From CAYLZN01 sp964387935 (lineage in GTDB: Bacteria > Acidobacteriota > Vicinamibacteria > Vicinamibacterales > JAFNAJ01), in contig CAYLZN010000175.1 in NCBI GenBank assembly GCA_964387935.1, positions 1 to 11,831 of the forward strand: a stretch of DNA of 11,831 nucleotides, given 5' to 3'. Positions 6,055-11,831 of this stretch are shown here, one piece after another. Position numbers and translations under genes: made by a program. The notes beneath the pieces are model-generated. The model was not told where the DNA came from, searched no databases, and saw only the letters and a program-made list of their open reading frames with translations. How positions within the stretch are numbered: position 1 is the first letter of the stretch; each line of letters starts with the position of its first letter.

Positions 6055-8202
6055 TCACTGTTCGACGGTCACGGGCACACCACTCAAGGCGGCGTTGCCG
6101 GTCAGCAGATCGATGGCGAAGTCGTCGGTCAGGTCGTTCACGCTTGCGCCCGCATGCGCCGTCGCGATCTGCAGGCGCACGCCCTCGCGATCGTGCCCCC
6201 ATCCGTGCGGCAGGCACACGACGCCTGGTGCGATCTCGTCGGACACCTGCAGCTCGACGTTCACCGCGCCGACGCGCGAGCGCACGGTCACGGGCGCGCC
6301 GTCCTGCAGGCCGCGCCGCTGGGCATCGGCCGGGTGCATGAGGAGCGTACAGCGCCGCCGTCCCTTCACGAGACGCAGGCTGTTGTGCATCCACGAGTTG
6401 TTGGAGCGCAGTTCGCGACGGCTCACGAGGAGGAGCTGCGTCTCGGCGGCGGCAACCGGCCGGGACAGCAGCGCCTCCAGGCGAACCGCATCCGCGACAA
6501 AGGACTCCGGGGCCAGCGCGATGCGCTTGTCCTTTGTCTGGAGCCGCCCCGGGAGGCAGGGCTCGAGCGGACCAAAGTCGATGCCGTGGGTCGCCGCCCG
6601 CAAGCGCCGCAAGGAGAGGCCTGCGCGGCCAGGCCACCAGCCAGCCCCTCGTGGCCCCCGTCGCAACGCGAGGTCGAGAATCCGACGCGGGCCGAGCCGC
6701 GCGCGCACCTCCGCCACCGCGCGCGCCCTTCCACGAGTCCACGCGCTCCCGTCTTCAAGACGCCGGGTGAGCTCGTCGAGGATCTGCCAGTCGTGTCGCG
6801 ACCCCGCGGCTGGTTCCAGCACGGCCGGCGAGAACTTCGCCGTGTTGCGAATCGCCAGCGCGTGGAAGATCAGATCGTAGTGATCCCGCTCGAGCGGCGG
6901 CGTGGGCGGCAGGATGTAATGCGCGTGCCGCGTGGTCTCGTTGACGTAGAGGTCGATCGACACCATGAAGTCGAGCGACGGCAGCGCGCGGTCCAGGCGC
7001 GCACCGTTCGGCGTCGAGAGCACCGGGTTGCCCGCGGATGTGATGAGCGCGCGGATTCGACCGTCGCCGGGTGTGTCGATCTCCTCGGCGAGCGCCGCCG
7101 CCGGCAGCGCCCCGCCGAATTCCGGCAGGCCGCGCACCCGGCTCTTCCAGCGGCCGGCGCGCCCACGGCCGGCGTAACCGCCGCGGATCAGATCCACCGC
7201 AGGCGTGGTGAACATCGCGCCACCCGCCACGTCGAGGCGGCCGGTGACGATGTTGAGCACGTTGATCAGCCAGCAGGCCAGGCCGCCGAAGGCCTGAACG
7301 GACACGCCGACGCGCCCGTAGCACACCGCTCGCTCCGCCGCGGCGAAGTCCGTGGCGAGCCGTGCGATGGTCTCGGGAGCCAGTCCGGTCTCCCCGCTCA
7401 CCCGCTCCGGCCCGAATCGCGCAGCCAGATCTCCGATCGCGTCGAGCCCGTCGACGAACGGCTCGCACGCCCCGGGCCGCACGCGGCCCTCCGCACACAG
7501 CACATGCAGCATCGCCAGGAGCACGAGGGCGTCGGTTCCGGGGCGCACGAAATGGTGCTCGTCGGCCAGGTCCGCGGTCTCGCTGCGTCTCGGATCGATC
7601 ACCACCAGCCGGCCACCACGCGCGCGCAGGTCCTTCAGCCGCCGGACGATGTCGGGGGCGGTCATGAGACTGCCGTTCGACACCGCGGGGTTGGCGCCGA
7701 ACACGAGCAGGTGTTGCGTGCGATCGACGTCGGGAATGGGCAGCAGAAACTGGTGACCGAACATGGACGCGGCCGCCACCATGTGCGGAAGCTGGTCCAC
7801 CGACGTGGCCGAGTAGCGGTTCCGCGTGCGGAGACTGCGGACGAACGGCGGCGTGAACAACATCGCGCCGAGGCTGTGGACGGTGGGGTTCCCCAGATAG
7901 ACCGCCACGGCGTCGCGCCCGTGCGCACGCTGAACGGCCCGAATTCCACGCGCGACGTCGGCGAGGGCCGTGTCCCAGTCCACGTCGCGCCAGGACGCCC
8001 CTTCGCGCCGCACCGGGCGCCGCAGGCGATCCGGATCGTCCTGCAGGTCCATCAGGGCGACGGCCTTCGGGCACACGTGGCCGCGGCTGAAGGGATCGTC
8101 CTTGTCGCCGCGGATGGACACGACGCGGCCGTCCTCGGTCTCGACGACGATGCCGCAGATGGCTTCGCAGAGCGTGCAGGTGGCGGCGTGGGTGCTTCGC
8201 AT
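6055..8202 (-). CDS. Molybdopterin-dependent oxidoreductase (formate dehydrogenase/nitrate reductase-like catalytic subunit)
   Basis: The protein has 715 residues. The N-terminal 4Fe-4S motif is Cys9-X2-Cys12-X3-Cys16-X27-Cys44. The molybdopterin guanine dinucleotide domains follow, with GANPAVSNGSLMTAPDI (about 169-185), DPRRSETADLADEH and FVRPGTDALVLLAML. The C-terminal dinucleotide-binding domain is about 590-712, including SNNSWMHNS (600-608) and LPHGWGHD (664-671). There is no Tat signal, so it acts in the cytoplasm. Where FdhF or NarB carries the Mo-ligating selenocysteine or cysteine, this protein reads NRYSATSVDQLP (128-139). No Cys is available, so Ser or Asp may be the ligand. The substrate is therefore not predictable. 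No iron-sulphur electron-transfer subunit, cytochrome or chaperone gene is adjacent; only the small membrane protein follows, 20 bp downstream. ATG 8202 is well placed just before the Cys motif. Family membership is certain, reaction unknown. Confidence 0.93.
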   Translation of the reverse strand: MRSTHAATCTLCEAICGIVVETEDGRVVSIRGDKDDPFSRGHVCPKAVALMDLQDDPDRLRRPVRREGASWRDVDWDTALADVARGIRAVQRAHGRDAVAVYLGNPTVHSLGAMLFTPPFVRSLRTRNRYSATSVDQLPHMVAAASMFGHQFLLPIPDVDRTQHLLVFGANPAVSNGSLMTAPDIVRRLKDLRARGGRLVVIDPRRSETADLADEHHFVRPGTDALVLLAMLHVLCAEGRVRPGACEPFVDGLDAIGDLAARFGPERVSGETGLAPETIARLATDFAAAERAVCYGRVGVSVQAFGGLACWLINVLNIVTGRLDVAGGAMFTTPAVDLIRGGYAGRGRAGRWKSRVRGLPEFGGALPAAALAEEIDTPGDGRIRALITSAGNPVLSTPNGARLDRALPSLDFMVSIDLYVNETTRHAHYILPPTPPLERDHYDLIFHALAIRNTAKFSPAVLEPAAGSRHDWQILDELTRRLEDGSAWTRGRARAVAEVRARLGPRRILDLALRRGPRGAGWWPGRAGLSLRRLRAATHGIDFGPLEPCLPGRLQTKDKRIALAPESFVADAVRLEALLSRPVAAAETQLLLVSRRELRSNNSWMHNSLRLVKGRRRCTLLMHPADAQRRGLQDGAPVTVRSRVGAVNVELQVSDEIAPGVVCLPHGWGHDREGVRLQIATAHAGASVNDLTDDFAIDLLTGNAALSGVPVTVEQ

Positions 8203-8319
8203 GAACGTCGGATACCGGGGTTGACTCTACACCCGACCGCGTGTTTTCGGAACGCGGGCGTACCAGGACCGGGGTGTATCATCGATTCAAGGTCCTACCC
8301 CCGGGCTTCGAGGTGTGCC
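8203..8319. promoter_or_regulatory. Divergent intergenic region between oxidoreductase and NHL protein genes
   Basis: These 117 bases must hold both promoters. On the + strand TATCAT (8277-8282) is a plausible -10 box, giving a 5' leader of about 31 nt before ATG 8320. On the - strand TAGAGT (8229-8224) is a weaker candidate about 20 nt before ATG 8202. No good -35 box, operator palindrome or riboswitch is visible, so the exact promoter positions are tentative. Confidence 0.35.
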
Positions 8320-11300
8320 ATGGTCGAAGTCCGCCACCGGCTCCCCCTTCTGCTCTCCCTCGCCTGCGCGCTGGCCGCTCCTGGTGCTGCCGGGCGGGCG
8401 GGAGCACAATCCACGACGTTCACCTTCTCGCACGTCGCCGGCGCCCCGCCGGGCGGATGCACCCTCGATGGCCCTGCTCTCCAGGTGCCGATGGCGATCG
8501 CCGGCATGGCCGTACGCCGCAGCGACGGCGCCATCTTCTACTCCGACGCCTTCCGTCAGGTGGTCCGGCGCATTGACCCTTCGGGCCAGGTGACGACGGT
8601 CGCCGGTCTGCGGGAGGTGGCTGGCACGGTAGACGGTCCCCTCCTTGATCATCGTATCGAGCGGCCAGCCGCGCTCGCGCTCCATCCCGACGGCAGCCTC
8701 TACATCACCAGCGGCCACACGTTGCGACGGCTCGAGCCGAACGGCGTGTTGACGACGTTCGCCCCGCTGGCCGGCCGAGGGATCACGGTCTTCGCGATCG
8801 GCGCCGACAGCGCCGTCTACGCGCGCGAGGGCTATCGCCTGATCAAGGTGCTGCCCACGGGCGAGATGCTTCCGCTTGCCGGCCATCGAGACGAACCCGG
8901 CAGCCGCGACGGCATGGGCCACGACGCGCGATTCGAGAGCATCAACGGTCTGGCCGCCGACGCCGGGGGCAACGTCTACGTCAGTGACGGCTCCTACATC
9001 TCGTACAAGGGTCAGGTCACCTCTCGTGGGCACACGATTCGACGCGTCGATCCGGAAGGGTACGTCACGACCATCGCCGGCCTCGCCGGCCGGTTCGGGT
9101 GGGTCGACGGCAGCGGGGACGTCGCGCGGTTCTTCTCGCCGGGCGCGCTCAGCATCGGCAACGACGGCGGCGTGTACGTGGCCGACACCGGCAACCGCGC
9201 GATCAGGCGCGTCACGCCCTCGGGCGCGGTGCAGACGGTGGCGAACAACGTGCCGGGACTCGTCGCGCTCGACGCGAGCACGGAGATCGTTGCCGCCACC
9301 CTGAGTCAGATCCTGCGCCTGCCCGGTGACGGTCGGCGGATCGTCCTCGCTGGCGTGACCCATGCGTCCGGCTTCGTGGACGGTCCCGGTCCGACCGCAC
9401 GGTTTGCGTCGCCGATGAATCTCGCCTTCGATGGTCAGCGGCGCCTCCTCGTCTCCGACAGCGGCAACGTCGCCGTGCGCCGCATCGATCCCGACGGCCG
9501 CGTGTCAACGCTGGTCGGTGGACCGGACGGCCCCCCGGGCCCCATCGATGGCTCCGGCCCCACCGCTCGCCTCGGCGGCCCGCGCGGCATCGCCATCGAC
9601 GCGCAGGGCCACGTCATCATCGCCGACACCCCGCATGTGATCCGGCGACTGACGCCGGAGGGCGAGTTGACGACGGTTGCCGGTCTCGCGGGTGTGTGCG
9701 GGACCGCCGACGGGACGACGAGCGAGGCGCGATTCTGCGATCCCATGGACGTGGCGGTCGATCGACTGGGCAACATCTTCGTCGCCGACAGCCTGAATCA
9801 CTCGATCCGGGCCATCCTGCCCTCCGGCCAGGTGGTCACCTTCGCCGGCCGGACCGGCGAGCCAGGCAGCCTCGACGGGCGCCGCACCGCTGCCCGCTTC
9901 CGTTTCCCGGAGAGCCTGGCCTTCGATGCGAACGGCGTGCTGTACGTCGCGGACCGTGGCAATCACACGCTCCGCGCCATCACGCCGGACGGCCAGGTCA
10001 GCACGGTCGCCGGCGTTCCTGGTGAGCGGGGCACCGTGGACGGCACCGCCGGTGCCGCCCGGTTCGACGCCCCGGGCGCAATGGCTGTCGGGCCTGACGG
10101 GAACATCTTCGTGGGCGACATGTGGACGCTCCGGCGGGTGACGCCGGCCGGCGCGGTCACGACGATCCTGCGGCACCCGTGGACCCACGGCTGCGAGGAT
10201 GGCCCGGCGGCCAGTGCGCGGTTCGGCCTGTGGACCGGCCTGGCCATCGGCGGCGATGGCCGCATCTACGTGTCCGATTACGAGTACTCGTCGATCCGCC
10301 GAGGGACGCCTTCGACACTTGCACCACCAACGATTGCGCGCGTCTCGTCCACACCGGGCTCCACGACCCTCACCACTCCGGTCACGATTGCCGGCTCGGG
10401 CTTCGTGCACGGCGGGCTCCGCGTGTTCTTCGACGGACTGGCCGGGCGCGTCGCGGCCACGAGCGTGCAGGTCATCAGCGACACGGAACTCGTCGCCGAG
10501 GCGCCGCCGCTGCCCGCGGGTTCGTACACCGTCGTCATTGCGACGCCGGCCGGGGAAGGCACCGCGACGGGCGCGCTGTCGTCCATCGCGCCCTTGACCG
10601 TGTCCGCGCGGGCGCTCGTCGCCTCGAGCGGCACGGGGTCTGGCCGCGTCGTCACCGAGTCCGGCGAGATCCGCTGCACGTTCGTGAAGGGCGTGCCGCA
10701 GCCCGCGGAGGGCCCGTGCGAGGCCCAGGTCGAGCCCGGCACGCGGCTGGTGTTCACGGCGACGCCGGCGCGGGGCTCGACGTTCAACGGGTGGTACAGC
10801 CCGTGTCATGACCAGGGCCGCTGCGTGCTGACGGTCACGGCCGATACGGAGGTCTGGAGCACGTTCGTCGAGGCCCCGTTCGCGCGCTACTTCGCGGAAG
10901 GCGTGAGCTCCGACTTCTTCGAGCCGCACTTCGGGATCGCGAACGAGAGCGACGAGTTCGCGCACGCCAGCCTGCGATACCTGCCCGAGGATGGAACAGG
11001 GGAAGTCGTCGAGCAGATCTCGCTGCACCCGAGGGGGGTGCGTCACGTCTGGCCCGGCGCGGCGGCGGGTTTCGAGGACGGCGATCGCCCGGCGGGTGCA
11101 TTCGCGACGGTCGTGGAGTCCTCCCACCCGATCGCGGTCGAACGGACCCTGCGCTGGGACCGCGCGGCCGGATTCGGCGGACACAGCGAAGCCGGCGTCG
11201 AGTCCCTCTCGACGGACTGGTACTTCGCCGAGGGCGCAACACACTCGGGGTTCGACCTGTTCTACCTGCTGGCGAATCCCGGCACGGAGCCCGCGGATGT

Positions 11301-11831
11301 GCAGATCACGTACCTGTTGCCTCCGCCGGCTGCGCCAGTCGTCAAGCAGTACCTGGTGCCGGCAGGCCAGCGATTCACGATCTGGGTGGACCAGGAGGAC
11401 GCCACTCTGCAGGCAACCGACGTCTCAGCCGTCGTGCGCGCAAGCACCCCCATCGTCGCTGAACGCGCGATGTATCTGGGATTGCCCGGGCAGATCTTCG
11501 GTGCGGGCACCGTGGCCACGGGTGTCACGGGGCCGGCCACGACGTGGATGTTCAGCGAGGGCGCGACCGGCACGTTCTTCGACACCTTCGTCCTGATCGC
11601 CAACCCGGAGGCACGCGAGGCGGTCGTCGAGGCGCAGTTCCTGCTGCCGGACGCGAGTGCCATCACGAAGACCTACGCCGTGGCGCCACGCAGCCGGCTG
11701 ACGATCTGGGTCGATGCGCAGGATGCGCGCCTCGCGGACACCGCCGTGGGCATCAGGCTCGACTCGAACAACGGCGTGCCGGTCATCGCGGAGCGCGCCA
11801 TGTGGTGGCCCGGCCCCTCGTTTGCGACCTG
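8320..11831 (+). CDS. Exported NHL-repeat / TIG / YFAEGAT-repeat protein (3' end outside window)
   Basis: One frame is open from ATG 8320 to the window edge: 1170 complete codons and no stop. GAGGT at 8310-8314 serves as Shine-Dalgarno. Residues 1-30 look like a signal peptide (basic start, LPLLLSLACALAAPGAAG core, likely cleavage near AGAQ). Residues about 40-666 carry about twelve blade-like units built on 'VTTVAG..G..DG...ARF..P..LA.D..GN.YVAD..NH.IR.I.P.G', ten full and two short (148-187 and 309-346), as in NHL beta-propellers. Residues 669-747 are an IPT/TIG Ig-like domain. About 764-851 is a 'bacterial repeat' domain with LVFTATPARGSTFNGW and a Cys pair (829, 835). From about 855 come at least three ~110-residue repeats headed by YFAEG (Y857), YFAEGATHSGFDLFYLLANP (from 968) and MFSEGATGTFFDTFVLIANP (from 1077). 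The second and third also carry TIWVD and ERAM. Such proteins are secreted or surface-exposed and bind partners; no catalytic residues are evident. The exact role is unknown. Confidence 0.88.
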   Translation, partial: MVEVRHRLPLLLSLACALAAPGAAGRAGAQSTTFTFSHVAGAPPGGCTLDGPALQVPMAIAGMAVRRSDGAIFYSDAFRQVVRRIDPSGQVTTVAGLREVAGTVDGPLLDHRIERPAALALHPDGSLYITSGHTLRRLEPNGVLTTFAPLAGRGITVFAIGADSAVYAREGYRLIKVLPTGEMLPLAGHRDEPGSRDGMGHDARFESINGLAADAGGNVYVSDGSYISYKGQVTSRGHTIRRVDPEGYVTTIAGLAGRFGWVDGSGDVARFFSPGALSIGNDGGVYVADTGNRAIRRVTPSGAVQTVANNVPGLVALDASTEIVAATLSQILRLPGDGRRIVLAGVTHASGFVDGPGPTARFASPMNLAFDGQRRLLVSDSGNVAVRRIDPDGRVSTLVGGPDGPPGPIDGSGPTARLGGPRGIAIDAQGHVIIADTPHVIRRLTPEGELTTVAGLAGVCGTADGTTSEARFCDPMDVAVDRLGNIFVADSLNHSIRAILPSGQVVTFAGRTGEPGSLDGRRTAARFRFPESLAFDANGVLYVADRGNHTLRAITPDGQVSTVAGVPGERGTVDGTAGAARFDAPGAMAVGPDGNIFVGDMWTLRRVTPAGAVTTILRHPWTHGCEDGPAASARFGLWTGLAIGGDGRIYVSDYEYSSIRRGTPSTLAPPTIARVSSTPGSTTLTTPVTIAGSGFVHGGLRVFFDGLAGRVAATSVQVISDTELVAEAPPLPAGSYTVVIATPAGEGTATGALSSIAPLTVSARALVASSGTGSGRVVTESGEIRCTFVKGVPQPAEGPCEAQVEPGTRLVFTATPARGSTFNGWYSPCHDQGRCVLTVTADTEVWSTFVEAPFARYFAEGVSSDFFEPHFGIANESDEFAHASLRYLPEDGTGEVVEQISLHPRGVRHVWPGAAAGFEDGDRPAGAFATVVESSHPIAVERTLRWDRAAGFGGHSEAGVESLSTDWYFAEGATHSGFDLFYLLANPGTEPADVQITYLLPPPAAPVVKQYLVPAGQRFTIWVDQEDATLQATDVSAVVRASTPIVAERAMYLGLPGQIFGAGTVATGVTGPATTWMFSEGATGTFFDTFVLIANPEAREAVVEAQFLLPDASAITKTYAVAPRSRLTIWVDAQDARLADTAVGIRLDSNNGVPVIAERAMWWPGPSFAT

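Noticed and set aside
5429..6880. + strand open frame of 483 codons
   Set aside because: It begins in repeat DNA, runs antisense to two well supported genes and is low-complexity Arg/Pro-rich.
6755..8074. - strand open frame of 439 codons within the oxidoreductase region
   Set aside because: It is another frame of the molybdopterin oxidoreductase gene; the correct frame shows the Cys motif and cofactor domains.
8876..10811. Several short + strand open frames inside the NHL gene
   Set aside because: They are out-of-frame shadows. The real gene has no stop in the window, so it is easily overlooked if only closed frames are considered.
9505..11244. Long - strand open frame (579 codons)
   Set aside because: It is antisense to the continuous NHL/TIG/YFAEGAT gene, is Arg/Gly/Asp-rich in the way of GC-rich shadows, and has no recognisable domain.
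1..11831. A multi-gene defence, mobile or biosynthetic system
   Set aside because: I looked for toxin-antitoxin pairs, nucleases, recombinases, reverse transcriptases and gene clusters with a shared pathway and found none. Kinase, GTPase and molybdoenzyme are on different transcripts and do not form an evident system.

Overview
The window is GC-rich (roughly two-thirds G+C or more) and densely coded. It looks like ordinary chromosomal DNA of a free-living Gram-negative bacterium. Several things fit an Acidobacteriota member of the Vicinamibacteria type: a long exported NHL/TIG protein ending in ~110-residue repeats that contain YFAEGAT-like motifs, a soluble Ser/Thr kinase, a lone molybdopterin oxidoreductase, and short heptameric repeats between genes. 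This placement is inference; no rRNA or other phylogenetic marker is present apart from the 3' part of rho. I see no phage, transposon, plasmid, CRISPR array, tRNA or rRNA.

Layout, left to right. Nucleotides 1-560 (+) are the 3' end of rho. A GGGCTCA-type heptamer repeat follows directly. Next come three + strand genes: a SnoaL-like small protein (758-1153), a GrpB/UPF0157 protein (1224-1766) and, 3 bp later, a GTPase with a C-terminal TGS domain (1770-2753). The GTPase converges with a - strand gene for a protein kinase fused to a BRCT domain (2806 to about 4119). That gene's start is unclear because its reading frame runs into a second heptamer repeat (GCCGTAC type). The same repeat forms the upstream region of a divergent + strand MatC/SLC13-like permease (4153-5415), which appears to be made from a leaderless transcript. 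The permease converges with a - strand pair: a molybdopterin oxidoreductase (6055-8202) and, downstream of it, a small four-helix membrane protein (5474-6034). The 58 bp between the convergent stop codons are almost entirely the first heptamer repeat again. From 8320 to the right edge (+) runs one open frame of at least 1170 codons. It encodes an exported protein with about twelve NHL-like blades, a TIG domain, a 'bacterial repeat' domain and at least three YFAEGAT repeats; its 3' end lies outside the window.

How the genes work together. Only two groups look co-transcribed: GrpB with the TGS GTPase (3 bp gap, good Shine-Dalgarno), and the molybdopterin oxidoreductase with the membrane protein (20 bp gap, strong Shine-Dalgarno). 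The rest look like independent housekeeping or accessory genes. I do not see an obvious multi-gene defence or biosynthetic system. The points most worth a second look are the heptamer repeats at gene borders, the kinase-BRCT fusion, the leaderless promoter at the repeat edge, and the repeat architecture of the exported protein.
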